From assembly GCA_028023455.1 (NCBI GenBank), contig JAQFVV010012422.1, positions 9,830,337-9,894,336 on the forward strand: a stretch of DNA of 64,000 bases, read 5' to 3'. This DNA is from Epiperipatus broadwayi. Its lineage: Eukaryota > Onychophora > Udeonychophora > Euonychophora > Peripatidae. The position numbers and the translations under genes are program-made. The notes under the pieces were generated by a model. The model ran no database searches. It was not told where the DNA came from and saw only the letters and a program-made list of their open reading frames with translations. Below, in pieces: positions 26,801 through 39,551 of this stretch (the first letter of the stretch is position 1; each line of letters opens with the position of its first letter).

Positions 26801-29800
26801 TCTGCAGTTTTGAAAAAAAACTGTACCTGTTATTATTTATCGGGACTGCAAATGCTTGAGCTGTAGGTTTGGTGAGCTTGACTGGGCAGCTGGTGGTATC
26901 ACATTTTTTCTCATTCTGTTAGGCTTTGAGTTTTCTAGCGGCATGATAGTTGTTATGGCATTGGATGAGAGAAACCTCCATTCTCCCCTTGGAGTAACAA
27001 CAAAAAAATGCCCATTTTAGCTGGACATTTTAGAAATTAAATTGATGTGGAGTCTGGATGCAACTTCTTTCATAAAAATGGCTATTGACTATTCTGGGTT
27101 TAAAATATAGGGTGTTTATATGTTTTGCCCTATATGCACTTACATTATAGGAATCTATATCGCCTCAGAACCCATTAACTGAAGAATTTGCTTTTCTGTT
27201 ACAAAATTACATAAATTTTATTTTTAATCTATTGCAGGATTTCTGAGGTGCTATAGTTCCCTTTAGGCTATCAAAATAATGCTGGTCTAATGCTTTTTCT
27301 GTATGACCTTCTGTTGCAAACATTTTTAACTTTCAATTAATTAGATTTTAAAAGATGATTTTTATTTTTACCTACAGCAGGTGCTGGCAGTTAAAGTAAA
27401 TTCTTGTTTACAACAAATCTGTTTTTTATTACTTGACCAGAATTTTTATTTTAATTACTTCATAAGAAACTCTTTTTAAAACATATTTTACGAAAACAAA
27501 CCTTTTAACATTTTTAAAGAACAACTTTTAACATTTTAAATACAACTTTTAATATTTTAAATCATGCCACTCCTATTATATATATTATAATATAGGGTAT
27601 ATTATATATCCACATATGAATTTATAATAACAAAATTATTAATAAATTGACTTTAAACATTATTCTATATAATAAATATTTTCTTGAAATATTCCACGAT
27701 AGTAATACGCTATAATTTTATTAATCCTATCGAATTATAGCATTCCTTCACATGTAAATATATAATGCTATTTAAACAGCTATGATAGGGGTTTTACACT
27801 TAACTTTAAGAGTGTTAAACACTTAAAATAAGGTTCGAACTTAGCACAGACAAGTAGGTCTTTAGGTTGATGATGAAAAAGGGCTTGGAAGGTGACTGTT
27901 TCAATATATGCACACAGATGTGGGATATATAATATACAATTAATATATTTCTATTGACATTTAATAAAATTAAAAAAAAGATTGAATTTACATTTAATAA
28001 AATTAAAAAAAAGATTGAATTTTACATATATGTCCTATTTTAATTTGTTACAATAATAATAAATTTTTCTAATTGATTCCATTTGGAAAACATACACAAA
28101 TTTCACACATATACATGTGTATAAACAAAATATAAATATAATTTAAAATTAGTTTATCAGTTTGTGTGTGTTTTTTTTTAAAATATCAGTTTATAAGTTG
28201 TTGTTTTTTGTAAAAAAAAAAAGTATAGTCAATTTTTGACAGGTACTTGTTGATTAATTATCAACGTTTTTAAATTTAAATTATAGAATCGTCTATTCTT
28301 TATTTCTTTTTGATTTTTTTAAATTTAGGCACTTTTAAAATATCTCTCTCATTCTTTTTAATAAACGAAAAAAGAATAATTTTTTAGAATTAAAAAATAT
28401 GAATTTCAAAATGTCTTTCTGCCCTCTCAATAAATGATTTAAAATAATCGCTATAGATTATATATATCTATAGATTATATATCTCACTTTTAGAATGCCA
28501 TTTTTAATGAATATGAAAGTTATTTCTTTACAATATATATATATATATCAAATCGTCTCTCTTTTAGATGTTTGACTCAAGAAAATTATTTATTTGTTTT
28601 ACTTTAAGTTACTAAGTTAAAATGTATTTTTAAAGGAATATTAAAAAAATACAACTCACTGTATATACATTTATCTGTGCTTCTCTGGATATAGGCACAA
28701 CAGCATAGTATAACTACTTCATCAATTGATGGTTTCTCTTGATGAAGACCAGTTCAGGAAAGACATAATCAGGTAAGTTATAATCTAGGTAAGTTGGTCT
28801 TGATTTAGGTTCTCATCTGTCTTGGACTTGCAGACTTTAGACCAGCAAACTGTCTTTTCCATATTTAAGCAGACTAGTGAATATAGAAGTGGATCAGTTT
28901 CATGATTCAAAACATTAGCAGTAAATTAAGGCAGCTGCTTCCTTGCATTCTTATATCTTCATGGCAGTCTTCTGTATAATTCTGCCAGCCATCTCTGCAG
29001 CTACCTTTACTGTGGTTATTCTCTGCTACAGTTACCAACAAAAAGCAGCTAACTCTTCACAAAATATTTTAGCCACACTTTGCAGTTAGCCATTAGCTAA
29101 CTGCATCACCAAAAATATTAATACAAGAACTGTCTTAAAAAAATATCCAAACATTGCAGCTAGCCAATTTGGTCACCTGCTTAAAATATTAAAGCCAGAC
29201 TTTTCTGGCCAGCTCTTACAAAAGTTACAAGTCAAACTTAACTGATATTTTTTTTATCAGTCCTTTTATAGAATTGGTTTGGGATGATGACAACACATTT
29301 AATTAAATTTTTTTATATCTTTTTAAAAAGATCACTAATCCTTTTGACAGCAACTTTGAAACTTTACCAAAGGTGTGATGTATATGTTTTTACTTTAGCC
29401 TTTGGAATTTTTAATTTACAAAGATTTTTAACTACATAGTAGAAATGCATACAAGCATTAATTTAAAAAATAAATATTTCATACAAGTTTTAATTAAAAG
29501 ATTTAAAAAATAAACCCTGCTTGTTTTTAAATTTTAAAAAATATGTAAAAAATATTTCATAATAAAATTTTGTTTTAAATTCAGAATTGTTAACCCTTTA
29601 TTATTTCAGGATAGTGTAAAAAAATATCTACAAATTTATGTTTGTGTTTATTTCTACTTTTCCTCTTAACTTTATATATATATTTGTGCATACACACTAT
29701 ATTATTGTGTGCCATATAACAAACCTGTTATAATATAAAGCCTAAGGAATATATTACAACAGTAGAATGTTTTTACTTTAAATTGGATGCAAGATAGTTG

Positions 29801-30973
29801 CTAGGATTATTAATAAAATAATCCAGAGAAAATATGGCATATCTGGAAATGGAAAGGAGAATGTATAGCATTTAGTTTGTAATGCAGAATGTTGAAAGAA
29901 AAATAAAATATTTTGTACAGAGGGGGAAAAAAGTTGAAAGGAATGAAATTGATAAAGATTTTTGTAAAAAAAGATTTTAATATGATAATAATGAGGAAAG
30001 CAATGAATGGATGGATGTTAAGACTAATAAACAGCTTCCATGCATAAAAATTTTGGGTATCAAAAATTAAACTATGTCTCAAATTAATTTATAACAACCT
30101 TATGCTGTTTATTCATTCTTTAGATTGATTAGTTTTGGAACAAAAAAATAAAAGTCATTTATATCTAATATAAGGTCAAAATAAAATAATAAGAGAAAAA
30201 TAAGTAGAGTTATGAAAATTAATTATGTAAATTTTGAAAATTAACACTTTTCATGATATATGTAATCATACAAAACTTGAACATTACAAGTTTTGTATGA
30301 AGATTAATTATAAAATTATTTAAATAAGAATAAATAATATATTCATTTGAAAGAATATCTGATAATACTAGAAGAAACTTATTGTTATTTTTTGCAAGGA
30401 TATGTGCTTTGGAATGAGAGAATTGTGAATATAGAAGAGTATTTGTAGATGATGTGAAAGGGTTTTATGAAAAATTGTGTAGGGAATGAGAGCAACATAA
30501 AAGTGATAAGAAACAAAGAGGAATGATGAAGAAACAAAATGAATACAGTATTGAAACTGAAGTATCAACATTTATTAAAATGAGATAGGGGAAGAAAAGG
30601 AAAATGTTTTAGTATTGGTAGAATATATTGATGATTATAGATTGAAGAAAGAATAATGAAAGGAGAAGTAAAATAGTTGGGTTTTCTGTAGCATGTAATA
30701 ATTTTAGAGATCTTTAGAAATATGACCTTTGTGTAGAAACTTTTAAAATTAATTTAATATTTTATTTAACTGCAAAACTAGTAATTGTAATCACAACTTT
30801 AGCCTAGATGTATATTATTGTTTTTTTTTTTGTTATTATACATTGTTATCTTCCACTTTTTATGAGACAAAGAGAAGTCACATGCATACATGCACATGAG
30901 TATTTTTTAAAAATTTGAAGAAAATGGCTATATATATATATATAAATATATATATAAACTTTTTATTTTTTAG
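23841..30973. other. Unassigned intron stretch
   Basis: No gene is supported. 23854-26193 starts TGTAAACAGG and a TTTTACA occurs at 26187-26193, so a further LTR-like unit is possible but not shown. 26800-27000 and 28690-29330 are less AT-rich and may be old repeats. A direct duplication lies at about 27960-28023, and a perfect hairpin with 14-base arms at about 30267-30301 (arms CATACAAAACTTG and complement). Before 30974 there is a T-rich tract suited to a 3' splice site. Confidence 0.5.
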
Positions 30974-31108
30974 CATGCAATTGTAATTATAATGGTTCAA
31001 TTCTAACTGATTGTGATAGCAAAGGAAATTGTAGATGCAAAGAAGGCTTTACTGGACCAAAGTGTGATATGTGTAAAGGAGATGGTTACGAATTTCCAAA
31101 CTGTCAAA
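30974..31108 (+). CDS. Laminin-type EGF-like module, exon 1 of 3 seen (laminin alpha-like)
   Basis: This internal exon of 135 bases encodes one complete LE module. The reading frame starts at the third exon base and splits a codon at each end (phase 1 both sides). Upstream is a T-rich tract and TAG, downstream GTAATG. The module has the eight cysteines of an LE domain: CNCN, then NGSI, DCD, GNCRCKEGFTG, KCDMC and a closing GYEFPNCQ. LE modules are disulfide-bonded rods in laminin arms of basement membranes, and some bind nidogen. Splicing to 52392 makes Thr between CQ and CRC, preserving the inter-module CQxCxC pattern. FPNCQ-type endings and 45-residue modules suggest a laminin alpha chain; usherin-like or other LE proteins remain possible. 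Flanking introns are very long, and no earlier exon was found in the window. Confidence 0.88.
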
Positions 31109-31379
31109 GTAATGCCATATTTTTAAATATTTCAGTATTTTTTTGTTTTCACATTTGAAACTATTTTATTTATGCTTAGATTTTTCAAAATTTTTGGATC
31201 TACTGCTTAAAAAAAATCAGGTAGGCGATGTGAATTTAAATCAAAATTTAGTATTTACACAAGCCATTATAATTCACAATAAGATCAAAAGATATTTCAT
31301 TATTGATAAAATGTAATATTAAAAATGGCATCAAAAGTCATATGGTACTAAAAATGCAATCATTTTAAATATATTATCA

Positions 31380-31445
31380 CAGCTATTTGTATATGTCATT
31401 GTTGGATCTTGGTAATTTTCCTCTTGCGGTTGTCATTATAATCTT
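31380..31445. repeat. Left edge of a decayed tandem-repeat field
   Basis: TGTATATGTCATTGTTGG and TTGGTAATTTT resemble the unit of the degenerate array at 34833-37300, suggesting that the Gypsy-type element 31446-34832 was inserted into this array. Confidence 0.4.
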
Positions 31446-32319
31446 TGTGCTAAATACGCATGTATTAGAAAAATCAGATCAAACACGTATTTTTATTAAA
31501 ACCGAAAAAGATTGAAAATGTTAAAGTAAATTAAATATGTGCATATTTAAACACAATAGATATATACTAATTAAACGAATTTATATTAAAGATCAATAAC
31601 TCTGATTAAACATTTATTAAAACCGAAAAAGATTGAAAATGTTAAAGTAAATTAAATATGTGCATATTTAAACACAATAGATATATACTAATTAAACGAA
31701 TTTATATTAAAGATCAGTAACTCTGATTAAACATCAAATAGCCCTATAGCAAATTTAATTAAATGCCATTGGAAAATACGGATTAAATTCCTGATAAGAA
31801 TTATCAGAAAAAAGAAACTAAATTAATTAAAAATATAAGAACTCTTATTATGTATTGATTAAACAAAAATGCAGGTTGGAATGAAATAACATTGGTACTA
31901 CCACGTGGTACTGATGGATTCCAACCAATTAGATTATTAAAAATGAAAACTTGAGCAGTAATAGTAATCTTCACCAGAAAGGGAAAGAGAAGAGATTTGT
32001 AACCCTTGAAAAATGGACGTGTTTCTTTCACTGACAATTATTGCCAGCCTTGCCAACTGGCCTCTCTAAGAACTATTCTTCAGACTCTTAATTAATATCT
32101 TGAGACAGCAGTACCTGGTCATAGGAACCATATAAATCAACTTCCTTGAACTTGTATTTGTATGTTATAACTTTGAATGTTGAAGAGAAAGGGACAGTTA
32201 TAATAACTGTTTATAATTATAGGAGTATCAGTAATTTAAATTGCTGTGCCACCTGGGATTATATTAGTGACATTTATTTTCTATTAAATTTGCAATCTTG
32301 GTCACTGTTGGACACAGCA
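31446..32319 (+). repeat. 5' LTR of Gypsy-type element 1, with internal 121-bp tandem duplication
   Basis: It starts TGTGCTAAATACG and ends GGACACAGCA. A unit starting TTTATTAAAACCGAAAAAG occurs at 31492-31612 and again at 31613-31733, almost identical. The 3' LTR has only one unit, so the duplication is later than insertion or arose during it. Confidence 0.85.
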
Positions 32320-32499
32320 ACTAGTGCAGTCATTGTGAATGAACCCTGATGGTCAAAATTCCATCAGATTATGTAATGGGCAGATGAAAAAATTCTAGTT
32401 TAATTAGCTCATGTAAGTGAACTATTCGTTTCTCATAAACAAGAAAAAAATTAAAGTGATTTATTATATATATTGTAATGCAGCTGGCAATATAGGAAT

Positions 32500-33210
32500 T
32501 TTACATCACAGAAGCAAACAAATGGCCCTTCTTCATCCAACAAATTGAGAAACTCCTGGTCATTAATACAATAAAAGATGACAAAATTAAAACTGCAACG
32601 TTATTGTACTATACAGTCGAGAAGTGTTATTCAGATTGCTAACAGACTAGCTGAACCTAAAACCCCAGAAGAACTAATGTTTCAGTAGCTCAAAGAGAAA
32701 TTAGCAGATTACTTCAACCCTCATGAGTCTAGACACATCACCAGACTCCATTTTAGGAACTGCCATCAAGGAAAGAATGAGCATATTCAAGAATATGATA
32801 TGGTCCTGTGAGAATTGGCCAAGAACTGCATCTATGAATCATACCTGGAGGAAGGACTCTTTAAACAATTTCTATATGGTGTGACCAATGACATCTTAAG
32901 ACAACAGTTATTGGCAGACAGTCTCATTAATTACAAAGAAGTTATCAAATGTGGCATAGTTCACAAACTTGTGTTACTGCAAACTAAAGAATTTGCAGCC
33001 ATGAAATTAATGGACAGCAATTCTTATAAAATAGCAAATGTCGACAATTTGGAAGAAACCATATCCCAGCAGGTTAAAATGACAAAGAAAATTCAAAGCA
33101 ACATCAAGTGTTTCTGCTGTGGGAAAATAGGACACAGGTCCACTTATAAAGATCAACGATGCAGAAACTGTAGAAAAATTGGCCATTTATTGAAATTGTG
33201 CTGAAAAAAG
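32500..33210 (+). pseudogene. Gag remnant with zinc knuckles (Gypsy-type element 1)
   Basis: A capsid-like segment begins near 32520 with the pattern WPFFIQQIEKLL and ATLLYY, and breaks near 32640. The best frame, 32815-33204 (129 codons), ends in a cysteine-rich tail. CFCCGKIGH is a first CCHC knuckle whose last Cys is replaced, and CRNCRKIGHLLKLC at about residues 116-129 is a complete C-x2-C-x4-H-x4-C knuckle. In the family Gag packages element RNA. Frameshifts, and the stop at 33202-33204, separate it from the following protease. There is no native start. Confidence 0.8.
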
Positions 33211-33299
33211 AAATCATTTGATAATACAAGCAAAAATTGCCAGGAGTGTTTGCGGTCACCATTAACAATATTAAAACAAACAAACTGAAAAAATTGAAA

Positions 33300-33620
33300 T
33301 GACATTAAAAATCTTCAGAAAACCTGTTTGTATGGAAATAGATAGTGGTAGTGGAGTAGCTTTGTGGCTGACATGACACATTCCCCAAAGATACTGAAAC
33401 CACAACTTAAAAGCTCATGATGTAAATGGTAATGCCATTAATCTTAGAGGGCAAATCCAGGTTTCTGTCACAACTAGCAATGCCAAGAACCTGAAACTAT
33501 GCTTATACATAGCCCACCAAGATTAATCCTCTCATTGGCCATGAATGGTTCAGAGAATTGGGAATTAAATTACATACTGGAATAAATGACAAATACCAGC
33601 TCTCCAATCATTGGAGTAAG
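33300..33620 (+). pseudogene. Aspartic protease remnant (Gypsy-type element 1)
   Basis: CMEIDSGSG near 33329 carries the DSG active-site triad of retroelement proteases. Downstream, KLCLYIAHQD and a GHEWF-like piece near 33535 fit the second half of the fold. Frame changes near 33365 and 33520 break it. In a complete element the reverse transcriptase would follow directly, but the sequence here passes to an integrase tail. Confidence 0.7.
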
Positions 33621-34050
33621 AACTACCATCACATGAAAACTGAGGATGTCAAACCACCCACATATATCATAAATAAATTTTTATCTAATGACCATGTTTG
33701 GGTCAAAATAGTCAAGAGAAAAAGTGAACTGATGGAGAAGTAGTATGTCACCTGAGCAATCAAGTTGTTGCCATCCAGATTGCAGATGGAAAAGTACTTT
33801 GTAAGCATATCAAGCAACTATGAAGGAATAGCAGCAAGTTTACTTTTGAAGTTAAATCGAAAGCAGAAATGGAAAAACTACTGACCAGGAATAACTCAGT
33901 AAAACCTCCTAATGCTAATAATTTTACAATATTAGAATCCAACACCCCACTATGCCATAGGTGTGAGAGGAAACCCCCAACCCACTTTGGCAACTGTGCT
34001 CTTAATTCAGAGAGCAGAAAATGAAAACCTTCTGATCTCTGAACTGAGGG
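33621..34050 (+). pseudogene. Integrase C-terminal tail remnant (Gypsy-type element 1)
   Basis: KPPTYIINKFLSNDHVWVKI (within 33558-33743) resembles the VWV strand of the Gypsy integrase C-terminal domain, followed by short pieces about binding strands (HLSNQVVAIQIADGK near 33748) in another frame. The catalytic core is absent, showing a deletion from protease to integrase tail. Confidence 0.6.
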
Positions 34051-34054
34051 AAGG

Positions 34055-34832
34055 TGTGCTAAATATGCATATATTAGAAAAATCAGATCAAACGTGTATT
34101 TTTATTGAAATCAAAAAAGACTGAAAATCCTTAAAGTAAATTAAATATGTGCATATTTAAATGCAATGGACATATAAAAATGCTATGAACTAATTAGGCA
34201 AATTTATATTAAAAATCAGCAACTCTGATTAAACATCAAATAGCCCTATAGCAAATTTAATTAAAAGCCATTGGAAATACGGATTAAATTCCTGACAAGA
34301 ATTATCAGAAAAAAAATTTAAATTAATTTAAAATATAAGAATTCATATTATGTATTGATTAAACAAAAATGCAGGTTGGAATGTAATAACATTGGTACAC
34401 CATGTGGTACCAGTGGATTCCAAACAATTAGATTGTTAAAATGAAAACTTGAGTGATAATCATCACCAGAAAGGGGAAGAGATTAGCTATTTGTAATCCT
34501 TGAAGAACTGATGTGTTTTTTCTACTGACAATTATTGTCAGTCTTGCCAACTGACCTCTTCGAGAACTATTTTCCAGACTCCTAATTATTATTTCAAGAC
34601 AGCAGTACCTGGTTGTAGGACTCATATAAATCAACTGCCCTGAACTCATTGTATTCATATGTTATAACTTCGAATGTTGAAGAGAAAGGAACTGTTATAA
34701 TAATTGTTTATAATTATAGGAATATCAATAATTTAAATTGCCATGCCACCTGGAATTATATTAGTTGACATTTATTTTCTATTAAATTTGCATTCCATCT
34801 ATGCTGTAACTTGGTCACCGCTGGACACAGCA
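34055..34832 (+). repeat. 3' LTR of Gypsy-type element 1
   Basis: It starts TGTGCTAAATATGC just after the polypurine tract GAACTGAGGGAAGG and ends GGACACAGCA, 778 bases, with one copy of the unit duplicated in the 5' LTR. Confidence 0.85.
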
Positions 34833-37300
34833 GTTTGTATAGGTGATGTTGTTAATAGTAATCTTTTTGGATATGCTATTATTAGCACTGTTCAATATTA
34901 GGAATATGGTTCAGATTTATGGGCAGATTATTATTGTGTATGTTTGCTATTGTTGGCTAATGGCATAATTGACCTGGACTATTATTTTTTTTAAGAGATG
35001 ATACTATTGACTAATGGTAATCTTGCATAGAATATCACTGTTATGTATAGATATTTTGTAGGAATGAATCACTGTTATATATAGATGTCACTATATATAA
35101 CAGTTCATATCATTACCATTGAAGGTAGATCTCATTATTGAGTAATATTAATCTTTTTAAGTAGATATTACTGTTGATAAAGATAAATACCAGTGTTGGC
35201 TAATTGCATTCTTCTTAAAGTTATTGCTTGTATATAAATAACACTATTTATTTATGGTAATTCTACATATTATTACTATTGTATATAGGTATCAGTATTG
35301 TCTAATGATTATTTTTGTGTGCAAATTATCATTTGTGTGTAGAGATTAAAAATCTCATTCAGATTATCATTATTGCAGTTAGAAATTATTGGTAGCAGAT
35401 TGTCAACCATTGGGTGTTGCTAAATGTTAATATTTTTAGACAGATTATTGCTATCATGTGTGGAAATCTTTGCTAGATAATGACAATCTTAGAGTATGTT
35501 ATTCCTATTACATACATATGTCACTTTTGGCTAATGGAATCTTTGATCAGATTATCCTACTGTGTATAGATGATATTATTTTTTTCTACTTCTTCTTCTA
35601 TGTATTGATTTCTATTATAACATATCATACCATTGACACCTTCTTTGACACATTATCAATACTTTTATTTTTATTATTTGTATTACACTAACAGTTTAAA
35701 ACTGTTAGTGTAATACAAATAATAAAAATAAAAGTATTGATAAAGTGTCAAAGAAGGTGTCAATGGTATGATATATATATATGATATTGTTAACTAAAGC
35801 TATGGTATGATATATATATATGATATTGTTAACTAAAGCTAATCTTACATAAGTTATCAGTAAAAGACATTGATTAAATATAATCTTTATGGACAGATTG
35901 TTACAATTGTACCCAAATGTCAGTATTTATGGACAGATTATTGTTTGTTTACAAATGGCACTATTGGTTAATTGGTAATCTTGCACAAATTATTTCTGAT
36001 TTATGTAGATATCACTATTGTCTAATAGTAATTTTTTGTGCAACTTTTCTCTACTGTATATAGATATCACTATTGCCTAATATTAATATTCAATATGTAG
36101 ATTTCACAGTGAAAAAGCAATAATTTTGTGGGCTGGTTATCACTTGTTTGTAGATGGCACTATTGCTAATGATAAATGTCTCACTACAATTTTATATATA
36201 TATGATAGTGGTGGCTAATGATAATTTTTTTGAGAAAGTCATCACTATTCTTTATAGATGACATGTTGGTGAATTAAAATCTTGCAGTGATTATCTCCTA
36301 TATATGTAGATGTCACTTCTGGCTGAAGGTATTTTTTTGTGTGTGCAAGTTATCTTTTATGTGTGTATAGATGGTATTGCTGTCGAATAATTTAATTTTG
36401 TTCAGATTATTATTTACTGCATGGCAATGATATTGACAAGATGTCATTGTTATATGTAAATGCCACTGTCATTAATGGTAATCTTCTTGGATGTTACCAT
36501 TATTATATAATATATAAAATAAATTATGTATAATATCTATATACCATAGTTAATATGTAAGTATATATTGCAGTAATTGCATACATTTAGATCATATTGT
36601 TAATTAATGATGTTCTCTGGGCAAGGTATCACTGTTGTTTGAAGAAGGCATTAGTGTTAGCTGAAAATAATTTTCTTAAATAGTTTACATCTTTTCACAC
36701 AAATAATATGGTTCAGTGAAAAGGTGACTATTAACTGGTTCTCTCCCCAATTTACCTGCACTCTGTTCCTGAATCAGTGCTTGTATTACACAATAACATT
36801 GTTTAACTATTCATCAAAAAAATTTGTGTTGGTATGTGTGGATCATGAGTTATGACATGAAATGTAACATTGTATTTCTCATAATGTGACAATGTACTAC
36901 CATGAAATTTTTATTTTAAATTGGGAAAAACTGCTACTGAAATGTTTGAAACAATTTAAACTGTGTGTTTTCAAGTAGTATGCAAGGTTTCATATTGACA
37001 TGAAAATCTTTGAAAATAATCCTTAAACACACAAAGCACATTGTCATATTTCATGTCATACATCATGATACAATAATGTTAAACCTTAAAAATTCTATAG
37101 TAAATTCCTAAAATATTTTTCTATGTAAAGATCGTGCTAGAAGTAGTTTGGAGAGTGAATGAACCACTTTTTTACTGGGATACACTATGGATAACAAATA
37201 TGGTTAATGATAGTCATATCCTCTTTATCGTTCTTGGGTGTAGACATCACTGTTTGATAATGGATATCTTCTTCAGTTATTATAACATTTATCTGTCAAT
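34833..37300. repeat. Decayed tandem-repeat field, unit of roughly 55-75 bases
   Basis: A phrase like TATAGATGTCACTATTGGCT, then AATGGTAATCTT, then GGACAGATTAT, recurs many times with substitutions and indels, for example near 34955, 35010, 35280, 35515, 35960, 36010, 36065 and 36310, with a last trace near 37240. It is non-coding. It looks like an old minisatellite. A Gypsy-type element entered at its left part and a palindrome lies inside it. Confidence 0.6.
35622..35774. repeat. Near-perfect palindrome, 76-base arms
   Basis: Arms 35622-35697 and 35699-35774 are inverse copies with one unpaired central base and, by eye, a single mismatch (TTATCAAT against ATTGATAA-AG). It continues into a direct duplication of TATGATATATATATATGATA and TTGTTAACTAAAGCT at about 35767-35840. 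It could be a real inverted duplication or an assembly or cloning artefact. Confidence 0.9.
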
Positions 37301-37473
37301 CATATTGTTGTCTCTCTTTGAAGAGGTGAGAAATATTTTGTGTGTGTGTGTGTAATAAAAAAATGAATTGCTTCTCAAATTTAGAAAGAGCATCAAGAGT
37401 GATTTTTGCAAATCATTAAAAAATATCAATAAAATACATGTTGACTTTTTTAAAGATGATTGTTTTTCTATAT
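37301..37473. other. Short non-coding gap with (GT)n
   Basis: It contains a small GT run near 37339-37352 and AT-rich sequence up to the solo LTR. Nothing else is seen. Confidence 0.5.
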
Positions 37474-39468
37474 TATAATGATCGAAATGAAAGTGAAGAT
37501 CGAATCTAAAGCCTAGAAAAATTTATAGAGTAGGCAGATACGCGCTGTTAAGATTCCACTTTATTTAAATATTCCGATCGTTAGCCCAAGTCACTAGCTC
37601 AGCGGAGACGCAGAGATAAAAATCTATATCTTAAATATAAATAAATAAAAGCCACTGCCAGAAATTAACACATAAAAATATTTATTTACGCACATATAAA
37701 ATAACATTTAAATTTTGAGGAATAAGTTTAACATTTTAGATTTTTATATTAACTTTTAATTTTACATTTAACTAAGTTTCAATGAGTTTAATATTTTATT
37801 TAGCTAGTCAAGTATGAATAAACTACATAGATCTGCATTTGAAAAGAAAATATTCTTCCCTGATTTAACCTTAGGCCACAAATTTCGCAACCAAACTGGC
37901 ACCAATCCATCTGATACATTCATGTATTCAATGTAGCATGATACGACAACACAAAATACTATACTGTCAGGAACGTACATCTGAACAGTAAGTAGAATTA
38001 GAGAAGACATTGACTCTCCACCAACAGGAATGTGACATCTGTTGGCAAGTAGAACAATAAACAAAAAACTTCATAGGAATGGACTGCGGTCTTCTGCCGA
38101 CTTACAAACCCATCCATAGGCAAACAGAAGGTGTGTGGCGTATATATGCAATCCTGCCCGAAGTGGATCTCATACTACATCTACTAATTACACAAATATA
38201 TCCAATCCATTGAGCCAATTCAACTACGAAATGAATAACCTAAGATTACCCTCCCTTAATATAACTTTACAAAACTATATAGCCATTCATGCCTGACTTA
38301 AATTTAACATTTAGATACGTTCGCGCAAATGAATTTTATAAAATTTGTTTTAAAATGTTGAGTATAGATCAGCTGCACAAATTCCATGGTCAAAAACATC
38401 CCAAATTAAACACAACCGATCAAAATACCAAGTCATCGATAAGCGTCACTTGCATAGGGAATATACAAATCCCATTAGCATTCATTGTAAGATGCTTGCA
38501 GTGATATCGTTGACCTATATTCTAATCAAATGTGAAAACCACAACATTATCAACTGCTAACGAATCTATGCAATGTCTATACCCAACTTAAATGTAATGC
38601 ATTTAATAATTTCTACAATAAATATTACTACAAATAAAAATAATAAAATGGAAATGATTTTAGCAAAACTTAACTATATAAATTTAAACAATCAATTATT
38701 AATTTGAAAATCAAATAAGAGTTCATTTTAAAATTTAAATTAGCTGAATCTTTAAAAAAAAAAAATCAATGACGAAAGTTCTTAATTACTTTTTTTTGGT
38801 GTTAATTTGTAAAGTTCATAGCTCACGGAAGAAGAGTCCAGGTTTCTGCTTTTAATTCCCGCGATGCCTCCATTGGAAGATAATGTTCTGGAGATGGCAA
38901 TAGCTGGTTCAAGGTATCACAGTCTTTTCATTTTTCCTTTTTAAATAGAGAGTGTGGTATGTGCGTCCTACCACCTCTCAAACACACAACGCTGGAACTG
39001 TCGAAAAAACTGTATTTTCCTTTTTATATTATCCACACGGATTCAATTAACAAAATGTCACTAATCCATCACTTTCGTTAGGGTCAGAGCCAAGGCTTAG
39101 TGCTTCCCTTGGTCAAGCTAATTTCTCTTTATTTTCTTATCTATCTTTCATCAGATCATTTTAATCATACAAGAGCCCAAGGCTAGCTTGGTTTTCGATA
39201 ATTCATAAACAATCATTTCCATTTACAGATTACATTAATTAATACCTGTTTTTATTTTTAAATCTTGTACTTTTTTTTTTATAAAAAAAATACGTTCAAA
39301 TACTTATTTGTTTTTTAAAAAAAAAATATTTTTAAAGTTTGGCATCTGTGCGAATGTATATACGTTTAACAAACATTTTAATTTTAGCGTTTAGTTTTTT
39401 ACTTTTATTTGCAAACTTTTAAGTTTTTATTTTAAATTAATGTAACGACATATTTATATATCGTTACA
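37474..39468 (-). repeat. Inverted solo LTR of subfamily 2
   Basis: Read on the minus strand it starts TGTAACGATATATAAATATG at 39468 and ends near 37474 with a weak CATTATA, matching LTR B (18900-20933) along its length. Both sides are AT-rich (CTATAT and ATATAT). No internal region or second LTR adjoins, so it is a solo LTR. Frames within it are not conserved. Confidence 0.75.
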
Positions 39469-39551
39469 ATATATTATTCTTTCAAGGTAAATATTTTCAT
39501 TAGTTTAATGTTTTAAGAAGTAATAAATTTTACCTTTAGGAATAACAAAGA

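Larger units (their letters stand above)
31446..34832 (+). mobile_element. Gypsy-type LTR retrotransposon, internally deleted
   Basis: Two similar LTRs (31446-32319, 34055-34832) bound a short internal region with remnants of gag, protease and the end of integrase, in that order. Reverse transcriptase, RNase H and the integrase core are missing. GAACTGAGGGAAGG just before the right LTR is a good polypurine tract. Stops and frameshifts are frequent. Gag zinc knuckles and the protease DSG mark it as Ty3/Gypsy-like. No target duplication could be made out. Confidence 0.85.

Noticed and set aside
26820-27010. Less AT-rich patch as a possible missed exon
   Set aside because: No frame with cysteine spacing of LE modules and no convincing splice-site pair.
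34833-37300. CRISPR-like array
   Set aside because: The repeats are degenerate with no constant repeat and unique spacers, and the genome is clearly animal.
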